This document shows positions 1 to 6,451 of a stretch of 12,891 bases of DNA, piece after piece. Position 1 is the first letter of the stretch. Each line of letters starts with the position of its first letter. A program made the translations under genes and the position numbers. This stretch comes from an uncultured bacterium. Lineage in GTDB: Bacteria; Bacteroidota; Ignavibacteria; Ignavibacteriales; Melioribacteraceae. A model generated the notes under the pieces. The model saw nothing but the letters and a program-made list of their open reading frames with translations. It searched no databases and was not told where the DNA came from. The DNA lies in NCBI GenBank assembly GCA_937936675.1, contig CALDDL010000217.1, forward strand, positions 1 to 12,891, in the 5' to 3' direction.

Positions 1-29
1 TTAATAAAGAGACTCACTACAATTATCAT
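1..29 (-). CDS. Possible start of a further carotenoid-operon gene, cut by the window edge
   Basis: On the minus strand, 10 bases after the crtB stop, an ATG at base 29 opens a frame that stays open to the edge and encodes MIIVVSLFI. Nine hydrophobic residues right after the start would suit the first membrane helix of a membrane protein. In many Bacteroidota carotenoid operons crtB is followed by a membrane-bound hydroxylase (CrtZ) or a lycopene cyclase, and both begin with hydrophobic segments. I see no clear Shine-Dalgarno sequence before this ATG. Such a short frame can occur by chance, so both the existence and the identity of the gene are inference. Confidence 0.3.
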
Positions 30-39
30 TATTAATTGA

Positions 40-888
40 TTAATAAACTTCATTTAATCCCAAGACTTTAATTTTCCAATAAGATTTAATTAATAGAGCT
101 AATTTATGAAAATTAGAAACCCTCACTCTCCTTTTGAGCAATTCGTTTATATTAAGTCCTTGTATTTTTTTAAAGAGAACGTAGTAGTAAAGATAAGCTG
201 AATAAACACCCAACTTAACTCCGGTAGGTAATTTGAATATACCTTCAAGAGATTGTTTAAATTCATTTTCTATCTCCTTTTCTAATTCTTTTTTGCTTGT
301 ATCATTTATCTCACACGAAGAATGAATATCGGGGATATAGATTCTTCCTCTCTCGTCAATATCGCTTTTAATATCTCGGAGGAAATTAACTTTTTGAAAT
401 GCCGAGCCGAGCATCTTTGCGGCATGAAGAAGTGTATTAAAATGCTCTTGATTCCCCTGAACGAAAATTTTAAGACACATTAAGCCCACAACTTCGGCAG
501 AACCGTATATATATTGATCATAGACCACTCTGCCATAATTTGATTTAGTTAAATCCATCTCCATACTATCCAAGAATGCGGTAATTAGTTTATGATCAAT
601 TTTATATTTATTAACTGTTAATTGGAAAGAATGAATAATCGGATTAGTAGAAATTTTTCTATTAATTGCTTCAAAAGTTTCCTTGCGCAATTGATCTAAT
701 AAATATTTTTTATCATGATCGTGAAAAGTATCCACAATCTCATCTGCAAGACGAACGAATCCATAAATAGCATAAATTGGTTCTCTATATTCGGGAGTAA
801 ATGCCTTAATACCCAGCGAGAATGAAGTACTATATTTATTTGTAAGAAGCTTACTTACTTTATATGAAACATCATCATACAGTTCCAT
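40..888 (-). CDS. crtB: Phytoene/squalene synthase family protein, probable phytoene synthase
   Basis: Predicted to condense two geranylgeranyl diphosphates head-to-head into phytoene, the first committed step of C40 carotenoid synthesis, in the cytoplasm or at the membrane face. At 282 residues it has a usual bacterial CrtB length. Both aspartate-rich, Mg-diphosphate-binding regions of the trans-isoprenyl diphosphate synthase fold are visible: DEIVD at residues 49-53, and NFLRDIKSD at 168-176 followed by RGRIYIP. The ATG at 888 lies inside the end of crtI (14-base overlap, different frame), with AGAGGAAG about 5 bases upstream inside crtI, so translation is probably coupled. Squalene synthase (HpnC/HpnD-like) belongs to the same superfamily, but the adjoining phytoene desaturase gene favours phytoene synthase. 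No promoter of its own is visible. Confidence 0.92.
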   Translation of the reverse strand: MELYDDVSYKVSKLLTNKYSTSFSLGIKAFTPEYREPIYAIYGFVRLADEIVDTFHDHDKKYLLDQLRKETFEAINRKISTNPIIHSFQLTVNKYKIDHKLITAFLDSMEMDLTKSNYGRVVYDQYIYGSAEVVGLMCLKIFVQGNQEHFNTLLHAAKMLGSAFQKVNFLRDIKSDIDERGRIYIPDIHSSCEINDTSKKELEKEIENEFKQSLEGIFKLPTGVKLGVYSAYLYYYVLFKKIQGLNINELLKRRVRVSNFHKLALLIKSYWKIKVLGLNEVY

Positions 889-2356
889 GATCTTCCTCTA
901 TTCTGTGTAAAACTAATTTGGATGATATTATTACCATCGGCAGTCCGGTACCCGGAGTAGTAGAAGCACCCACATAATAAAGATTATCAAACTTCTCATC
1001 TTTATTCTTCGGACGAAATGCTCCTACCTGATCGATATCATGTGCCAATCCCAAACCTGAACCTTTAAACAGATTCAATGTACTTGCCCAATCTTCGGGA
1101 GTTAAAATTTTCTTAACGACCGTATTCGCATTTATATCAAATCCGGTTCGCTTGGATAAATCAGCAATAATATTATTTGCTAATTCTTCTTTATCACTCC
1201 AATCTTTTTTATATCTTAAGTCGGGAACAGGACATAAAATAAAAATGTTTTCGTGTCCTTCAGGTGCGCATTCAGTTTCCGATTTTGAAAGTACATTTAC
1301 ATAGTAATATGGCTTCTGTGGCGAAATCGATGATGTAAATATTGTATCAGCATAACCCTTAAAATTACTTCCCAAGAAATAGTTATGATGCATTAATTTA
1401 TCTACTTTACCTTTTACTCCTATGTATATCGTGAAGGGTGCAAGAGTCCAATGCATCTTATCAAGTTTTTCTTCCGTGTAAGCTTTTCTTTTTAGCACTT
1501 CACCTCTGAAAGAAGCAGCGTCTGCATTACTGATAAATATATCAGCACTCCACAATTTTCCTTTTTTGTCAACTACGCTCGAAAGCGATCCATTATCATT
1601 ATTGAATCCAACGATTTCTGTATCATAAATTATCTCTACATCTCTTTCCTTAAGAAGTTTAAGGAGTTCTTCAACCATCTTATACATACCTCCCTTTACC
1701 TTCCAATAACCATTGTGCCTCATCTCTGTATAGTTAAGCAAGGAATAGATTGCGGGGGTTTGAAATGGAGTAGCTCCAAGAAAAAACGCTACGAGCGAAA
1801 AAATTATTCTCACTTCTTCGGAACTAAAATTTTTTTCTACCTCACTCCACATCGTCCTAAATAAATATGGAAGATGCTTCATAGGCACTCGTGTAAGAGA
1901 AAGAACATATCCCAATTTAGAATCGAAATTTGATTTAACTACTTTCCCTTCGGTATCATGGAAAAACTGACCCGCTCTTGTAAGATACTTATCAACTTTA
2001 GCAGCTAAATCCGGCTCGATATCTGCAAATTCTTTTCCAAGTTTATCAAGGTCTTTCCATATTACACGTGGTTTTTCCTGTCCTTCAAAATAGACTTGAT
2101 ATAATGGGTCTAATTCATCTAATTTAATTGGGTTTTTTATTCCTGTACTCTTAAATAATTCATCGAGTTCATAAGTCATGCTCATAAATGAGGGACCCAT
2201 ATCGAAACGGAAACCATCCATTTCGACTACATTTAATCGTCCGCCGGCTTTAGAGTATTTTTCTAATATTGTAACTTTATATCCCTTTGCCGAAAGCCGG
2301 AGAGCAGTGGATAATCCGCCTAAGCCCGAACCTATTATAATTGCTGATTTTTTCAT
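875..2356 (-). CDS. crtI: CrtI-type phytoene desaturase
   Basis: An FAD-dependent amine-oxidase-fold enzyme expected to introduce successive double bases into phytoene, giving neurosporene or lycopene, at the membrane surface. The 493-residue length is typical of CrtI. The dinucleotide-binding fold is at the N-terminus, with GSGLGG at residues 9-14, E32 for the ribose and AGGR shortly after. The C-terminal FAD/substrate signature of the family, YVGASTTPGTGLPMV, lies around residues 461-475. The enzyme is followed directly by crtB with a 14-base overlap. The number of desaturation steps cannot be read from sequence; a diapophytoene desaturase (CrtN) is a close relative but less likely next to crtB. 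The start ATG at 2356 is preceded by a weak GCGGAA ribosome site. A candidate ECF-like promoter shared with the upstream oxidoreductase gene lies 23-52 bases before the start. Confidence 0.9.
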   Translation of the reverse strand: MKKSAIIIGSGLGGLSTALRLSAKGYKVTILEKYSKAGGRLNVVEMDGFRFDMGPSFMSMTYELDELFKSTGIKNPIKLDELDPLYQVYFEGQEKPRVIWKDLDKLGKEFADIEPDLAAKVDKYLTRAGQFFHDTEGKVVKSNFDSKLGYVLSLTRVPMKHLPYLFRTMWSEVEKNFSSEEVRIIFSLVAFFLGATPFQTPAIYSLLNYTEMRHNGYWKVKGGMYKMVEELLKLLKERDVEIIYDTEIVGFNNDNGSLSSVVDKKGKLWSADIFISNADAASFRGEVLKRKAYTEEKLDKMHWTLAPFTIYIGVKGKVDKLMHHNYFLGSNFKGYADTIFTSSISPQKPYYYVNVLSKSETECAPEGHENIFILCPVPDLRYKKDWSDKEELANNIIADLSKRTGFDINANTVVKKILTPEDWASTLNLFKGSGLGLAHDIDQVGAFRPKNKDEKFDNLYYVGASTTPGTGLPMVIISSKLVLHRIEEDHGTV

Positions 2357-2378
2357 AATTCCGCTATTTTTAATATAA

Positions 2379-2408
2379 AACGAGAATCCCTCCTTTTTAG
2401 TTCCCTAT
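2379..2408 (-). promoter_or_regulatory. Candidate ECF-like promoter of crtI-crtB
   Basis: On the minus strand ATAGGGAACTA occupies 2408-2398. Its GGAAC core (2404-2400) is followed after 17 bases by CGTT (2382-2379). GGAAC-N16/17-CGTT is a known layout for several extracytoplasmic-function (ECF) sigma factors. The same 11-mer stands at an identical distance from the start codon of the other carotenoid gene at 4104. A sigma70-like TATATT overlaps the downstream half. Transcription would start about 15 bases before the crtI ATG. Which sigma factor is involved is inference. Confidence 0.45.
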
Positions 2409-2557
2409 CTTGATTATTAGATATCCGGATTCATAAGAAAAATACCTAATAAGATTTTTTGGGCAGATATTGAGCCGATAAACAGAATAAACCTTGGGTA
2501 ATATGAATGGAAAAAACGTGATTTTGTAATGCCTCATGTAAATAATAGAAGCGCATT

Positions 2558-2571
2558 ATCTTAAATAAGAT
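2558..2571. repeat. Short perfect inverted repeat in the crtI upstream spacer
   Basis: ATCTTA-AA-TAAGAT is a perfect 6-base dyad with a 2-base centre, about 200 bases upstream of crtI. It is too short and AT-rich for a terminator and has no following T-run. It could be an operator for a dimeric regulator or chance in AT-rich DNA. Confidence 0.25.
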
Positions 2572-2646
2572 TTATCTAAAAGAAGTAGGCAAATAAGCCA
2601 ATGAAAATTAGAATCGGTAGATTAATAAATTATAATCCAACAGCTA

Positions 2647-4104
2647 TTATTGATCAATAATCATTTTATGAATATTTAGCGCACCGAGAACAACGGCAGG
2701 AATACCCTGACCAGGGAATGCCGTATCGCCTGATAGATAAAAATTCTTCAACATCGTTTTATTCGGAGGCATGTTCATTAATGATTTTTTTAATGAATGT
2801 GGGATACCCCCTACATAACCTCTATATCTTTTAGTATAGAACTCAAATGTGTTTGGTGTTCCACTTAGGATAAAGATTTTTTTGCAATCGGAGAACTCCG
2901 GGAAATTGAAATCAAATTCCTCCAAAAGTTTTATCGTAACCAATTTTTTTCTATTATCATAATCTTCATAGTCTTCAAGTTCCCAATCATCTACATCAGT
3001 ATGAAAGGAAATTGAAACCGTCTTCCATCCATCCGGTGCACGTTCAAAATCATCGGGTTCTGAAAAAGTAACAAACATTGAATTGCCATGCGAGTAAGGA
3101 ATTTTCTCTTTTGTATGAACTTGATAATAAGCAGATGGAGTTGAAAAATTCGATTCAATAGCAAAATTAATCGTAAAAGCACCCCAAGCCGAATCAAAAT
3201 ATTTTGCTTTTTTTCTAAAATATTCTGCTTCTTTTCCTTCTATAATTATTCCTAAGTTCCAAATTGGAATATTAGAAATAACTCCCTTTGAATGATATAC
3301 ATCCCCCTTTGCGGTACTGATTTTATACCCTTCTTTTTCAATCTCTATTTTACTTACCCGGTTCTTAAATTTTATTTCTCCACCTGATTGAATAAATTTT
3401 TTATTAATAAGATCAGCGACCGATTTCATGCCTCCATAAGGATAATATGTTTCCGAAGGATAAGCCAATCCCATTGCGGCAGTTAGATATGGTGTATCTT
3501 CCATGCTATTCTGTGAAGTAATTAATAACTGTTCACTCAAAAAGCGATAGTAATTTTTATTATTAATAGCCGCTTTCGGTACAAATGATTCAAGACTATT
3601 AAATGCTGCTGGAATTAATCCAGAGTATTTAAAATTAGATAATTTTATTAATGAGACTGCTTCTTTAATTGAAGTTGGAGGGATAGCATAATTATTCATA
3701 ACAAAATCCCACACCATCGCCTCGGTATTATAAATTTTATTCCATATTTTTTCTTCTTTTTTATTCCCGAAATAATTTCCGGCAGATTCAATCCATTTAT
3801 CTTTATCCGCAAATCTAAGTAGTTCATTCCCATCCATTTTAACTACCAGACCAATTTCCATCTTCTTAAGATTTGGTTTAATATCAAGCATCTTAAAAAG
3901 TTGACCCATAGGACGGTTTTCCGCAGCAGCAGAAAGAGTAGTAGCCCCTACATCAAACGTGAAATTATCTCTTTTATAATAAGAAGCACATCCTCCGATA
4001 TAAACGTGAGACTCAAGCAAAAGCACCTTAAATCCGGAATTAGCCAATAATGCTGCACTGCTTAATCCACCATAACCTGAACCGATAATAATATAATCGT
4101 ACAT
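2647..4104 (-). CDS. CrtI-superfamily FAD oxidoreductase, CrtD/CrtH-like carotenoid desaturase or isomerase
   Basis: A 485-residue FAD-dependent oxidoreductase of the phytoene desaturase superfamily, clearly different from the neighbouring CrtI. The Rossmann motif GSGYGG is at residues 8-13, with E31 for the ribose. Then comes GGCASYYKRDNFTFDVGAT (37-55), a form familiar from C-3',4' desaturases (CrtD) and carotenoid isomerases (CrtH/CRTISO). The C-terminus has SGDTAFPGQGIPAV; its FPGQG also occurs in CRTISO proteins. The likely role is a late carotenoid step: further desaturation of an end group, or cis-to-trans isomerisation of the poly-cis product. The two cannot be separated by eye. The start at 4104 begins near the N-terminal edge of the FAD fold, as expected, with a purine-rich AGAAAGA upstream. 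It reads in the same direction as crtI-crtB, 290 bases before crtI, and shares a promoter-like element with it. Confidence 0.75.
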   Translation of the reverse strand: MYDYIIIGSGYGGLSSAALLANSGFKVLLLESHVYIGGCASYYKRDNFTFDVGATTLSAAAENRPMGQLFKMLDIKPNLKKMEIGLVVKMDGNELLRFADKDKWIESAGNYFGNKKEEKIWNKIYNTEAMVWDFVMNNYAIPPTSIKEAVSLIKLSNFKYSGLIPAAFNSLESFVPKAAINNKNYYRFLSEQLLITSQNSMEDTPYLTAAMGLAYPSETYYPYGGMKSVADLINKKFIQSGGEIKFKNRVSKIEIEKEGYKISTAKGDVYHSKGVISNIPIWNLGIIIEGKEAEYFRKKAKYFDSAWGAFTINFAIESNFSTPSAYYQVHTKEKIPYSHGNSMFVTFSEPDDFERAPDGWKTVSISFHTDVDDWELEDYEDYDNRKKLVTIKLLEEFDFNFPEFSDCKKIFILSGTPNTFEFYTKRYRGYVGGIPHSLKKSLMNMPPNKTMLKNFYLSGDTAFPGQGIPAVVLGALNIHKMIIDQ

Positions 4105-4126
4105 TTTTTCTTTCTTTTTCTAGTAT

Positions 4127-4156
4127 AATCGAAGTGACGAGAAAATAGTTCCCTAT
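4127..4156 (-). promoter_or_regulatory. Candidate ECF-like promoter of the CrtD/CrtH-like gene
   Basis: On the minus strand ATAGGGAACTA occupies 4156-4146. The GGAAC core (4152-4148) is followed after 16 bases by CGATT (4131-4127). The 11-mer is identical to the one before crtI and lies the same 42-52 bases from the start codon. A TATACT (4127-4122) close to the sigma70 -10 consensus overlaps the downstream end, but no TTGACA-like -35 is found at the right distance. The predicted leader is about 17 bases. Confidence 0.45.
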
Positions 4157-4191
4157 TTGCTTTAATTTAATAGCGATTATTTATAGATTTG
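4156..4191 (+). promoter_or_regulatory. Possible promoter of the S46 peptidase gene, Bacteroidota-like -7 element
   Basis: TAGATTTG at 4184-4191 fits the TAnnTTTG -7 consensus described for Bacteroidota primary sigma factor promoters, and a TTTG lies at 4156-4159. The gap of 24 bases between them is longer than the usual spacing of about 19-21, so the upstream half is doubtful. The leader would be about 20 bases and would contain the ribosome site GGGGAG (4212-4217). The upstream half touches the carotenoid promoter on the other strand, so the two divergent promoters may interfere. Confidence 0.3.
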
Positions 4192-4220
4192 AAGATTCAC
4201 TGAAACTAATTGGGGAGAAG

Positions 4221-6389
4221 ATGAAGCACCAAAAAACCAACCTTGTATTTAAATCAATATTTATCGGATTAATACTGACGGTAGTATTAGGATTAATGCC
4301 GGCAACACCCGAAGAAGGGATGTTCCCATTAAGCGAAATTCATAAAATTGATTTGAAAAAAGCCGGATTGAAGATCAGTCCAAAAGATCTATATAATCCA
4401 AATGGCGTGAGTCTAATTGATGCACTTGTAAATATCGGCGGATGCACCGGTTCATTTGTTTCGCCCGATGGTCTTATAATCACAAATCACCATTGCGCAT
4501 TCGGAGCAATAGCTGCTGCAAGCACAACCGAAAAAAATTATCTCGAAAATGGATTCTATGCTAAAGGATTAGAGGAAGAAATTCCTGCTCAGGGCAATTT
4601 CGTTAAGATTACCGAATCTTATGAAGATGTATCCGCTAAGGTATTAAAATCAGTTGAAAACATCACTGATCCCGTAGAACGCAATAGAACTATCGGAAAG
4701 ACAATGAAAGAGATAGCAGATGCCGCAAACGATCCTCAGAACTCAATCACTGCAGAAGTTTCTGAAATGTTTGCAGGAAAAACTTATGTCTTATTCAAAT
4801 ATCTTACTCTAAGAGACGTAAGATTAGTTTTCGCTCCGCCACAATCAATCGGTAATTTCGGCGGTGAAACCGATAACTGGGTATGGCCTCGTCATACTGG
4901 CGATTTCTCTTTCATGAGAGCTTATGTTGGTCCTGACGGCAAATCAGCTCCCTACTCAAAGGATAACGTTCCGTTCCATCCAAAAAAACACCTAAAGGTT
5001 AATCCTAACGGAGTAAAAGAGGGTGATTTTACTTTTATTCTAGGATATCCCGGACGCACATTCCGCCACCGTCCATCTCAATATCTCGAGTATCAGAAAG
5101 AATATTTACTTCCTTTCACTTCTGAATTATATGAATATGCTATCAATACAACTTTAGAAGCAGCTAAAAACGATCCTGAATTGAAGCTAAAAACCGCTTC
5201 GAGAGTAAAGGGTCTTGCTAATACCGAAAAGAATTTTAAAGGCAAGATACAAGGTCTAAAGAGAATAAACATCATTGAACAGAAACAAAATGAAGAGAAA
5301 GAACTTCAGAAATTTATCGATTCAAAACCTGAGCTAAATGCAAAGTATGGAAACGTATTAAAAGATATTAATGAGAACTATGAAAAGATGTTTAAATTTG
5401 CCGAAGCACAGTTATGGTTGCGTAACGTAAATGGATTTTCCACTCCACTTCAAATGGCTTCTTTTGTAACGGGATATGCTATGGAGAAAGAGAAACCCGA
5501 TGCCGAAAGAAGTAATGCTTATATGGATAAAAATATCAATTCCACTCTTGGTAGATTAAATTATCTAAAAGCCAATTACTATAAAGATATCGAGAAGAAA
5601 ATTCTTATTAAGATGTTAAATGATGCTATGGCTCAAAAGGAAGGCGAAAAAGTTACAGCGGTATCCAATCTCGCTTCTTCTGGTAAGGATATATCTGACT
5701 TTGTCGATAATACTATCTATAGTTCTAAAATAATGGATGATTCTTATTTTAAGGAACTTACAACAAAGAGTGTATCTGAACTAAAAGCCCTTAATGACCC
5801 ATTAATTAATTTTGCATTCGAATTAAGAGAGCAAAACGATAAGATTTCGCTTACATCCGAAGAAGTAGAAGGTAATCTGAATAAATTATTTGCTCAATTA
5901 ATTGATGCAAAAATGGAATGGAAGAAAACTAATTTTATTCCCGATGCAAATAGCACACTTAGATTAACCTATGGATATATCAAAGGATATAACCCACAGG
6001 ATGCGGTTTATTATTCACCAATTACTACTTTGAATGGTGTAATAGAAAAATCACTTTCGGGTGAAGCTGATTTTGCAATTCCTGCAAAACTAAAAGAGTT
6101 ATACGATAAAAAAGATTTCGGAAGATATGCTGATAAGAAAACAAAAGAGATGCCCGTAGCCATTCTTTATAATATGGATACGACCGGTGGAAATTCCGGC
6201 AGCCCTATAATGGATGCTTATGGCAACTTAATAGGTGTAAATTTCGATAGAGCTTTTGAAGCAACTATTAATGATTTTGCTTGGAATGAATCATATAGCC
6301 GTTCGATTGGCGTTGATATCCGTTATGTTTTATGGGTAACGGAAAAAATCGGCGGAGCTACTCATATAATAAAAGAACTCGGTTTATAA
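4221..6389 (+). CDS. Secreted S46-family dipeptidyl peptidase, DPP11-like
   Basis: A serine exopeptidase of MEROPS family S46 that removes dipeptides from peptide N-termini in the periplasm or at the cell surface, feeding peptide nutrition. At 722 residues it has the normal family length. It begins with a signal peptide (basic MKHQK, then a hydrophobic stretch to about residue 27). The triad can be placed: H91 in TNHHC, D228 in WPRHTGD, S659 in GGNSGSP. Arg677, 18 residues after the catalytic serine in FDRAFEA, matches the position of Arg673 in Porphyromonas gingivalis DPP11, which sets preference for Asp/Glu at P1; DPP7 has Gly there. I therefore infer an acidic-residue specificity. The start is supported by GGGGAG just upstream. 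The gene is divergent from the carotenoid block and stands alone, ending at a strong terminator. Confidence 0.92.
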   Translation: MKHQKTNLVFKSIFIGLILTVVLGLMPATPEEGMFPLSEIHKIDLKKAGLKISPKDLYNPNGVSLIDALVNIGGCTGSFVSPDGLIITNHHCAFGAIAAASTTEKNYLENGFYAKGLEEEIPAQGNFVKITESYEDVSAKVLKSVENITDPVERNRTIGKTMKEIADAANDPQNSITAEVSEMFAGKTYVLFKYLTLRDVRLVFAPPQSIGNFGGETDNWVWPRHTGDFSFMRAYVGPDGKSAPYSKDNVPFHPKKHLKVNPNGVKEGDFTFILGYPGRTFRHRPSQYLEYQKEYLLPFTSELYEYAINTTLEAAKNDPELKLKTASRVKGLANTEKNFKGKIQGLKRINIIEQKQNEEKELQKFIDSKPELNAKYGNVLKDINENYEKMFKFAEAQLWLRNVNGFSTPLQMASFVTGYAMEKEKPDAERSNAYMDKNINSTLGRLNYLKANYYKDIEKKILIKMLNDAMAQKEGEKVTAVSNLASSGKDISDFVDNTIYSSKIMDDSYFKELTTKSVSELKALNDPLINFAFELREQNDKISLTSEEVEGNLNKLFAQLIDAKMEWKKTNFIPDANSTLRLTYGYIKGYNPQDAVYYSPITTLNGVIEKSLSGEADFAIPAKLKELYDKKDFGRYADKKTKEMPVAILYNMDTTGGNSGSPIMDAYGNLIGVNFDRAFEATINDFAWNESYSRSIGVDIRYVLWVTEKIGGATHIIKELGL

Positions 6390-6394
6390 AATTT

Positions 6395-6420
6395 AGCCGG
6401 GGAAACCCGGCTTTTTTTTT
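6395..6420 (+). terminator. Intrinsic terminator after the S46 peptidase gene
   Basis: A perfect 7-base stem AGCCGGG/CCCGGCT closed by a GAAA tetraloop (6395-6412) is followed by an unbroken T-run to 6420. It begins 5 bases after the stop codon and is the clearest rho-independent terminator in the window. It separates the peptidase gene from the kinase-glycosidase unit. Confidence 0.92.
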
Positions 6421-6423
6421 GCA

Positions 6424-6451
6424 TTGACTTTCATTTAAAAAACTCTAAATT
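6424..6451 (+). promoter_or_regulatory. Possible promoter of the histidine kinase-GH18 unit
   Basis: TTGACT (6424-6429), 16 bases, then TAAATT (6446-6451) resembles a sigma70 promoter directly behind the terminator. Its -10 overlaps the first in-frame ATG (6450) of the kinase. If the promoter is real, that ATG would not be transcribed and translation would have to begin further down, for example at the in-frame TTG at 6471. Confidence 0.35.

Larger units (their letters stand above)
2357..2646. other. 290-base spacer upstream of crtI
   Basis: Non-coding AT-rich stretch between the stop of the upstream FAD oxidoreductase gene and the start of crtI, both on the minus strand. Its length suggests that crtI-crtB is transcribed from its own promoter rather than only by read-through; the candidate promoter lies in the last 52 bases before crtI. 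A perfect inverted repeat, ATCTTA-AA-TAAGAT, is at 2558-2571. No strong hairpin with a U-tract follows the upstream gene, so read-through is not excluded. I found no convincing small gene in it. Confidence 0.6.

Noticed and set aside
2178..2378. Open frame of 66 codons on the plus strand
   Set aside because: It lies almost entirely antisense to the start of crtI; the product is low-complexity with no recognisable family, and no ribosome site is seen.
2388..2393. Strong Shine-Dalgarno-like GGAGGG on the minus strand about 35 bases before crtI
   Set aside because: No ATG, GTG or TTG follows at a useful distance, and it lies between the two halves of the candidate promoter, so it is probably not transcribed.
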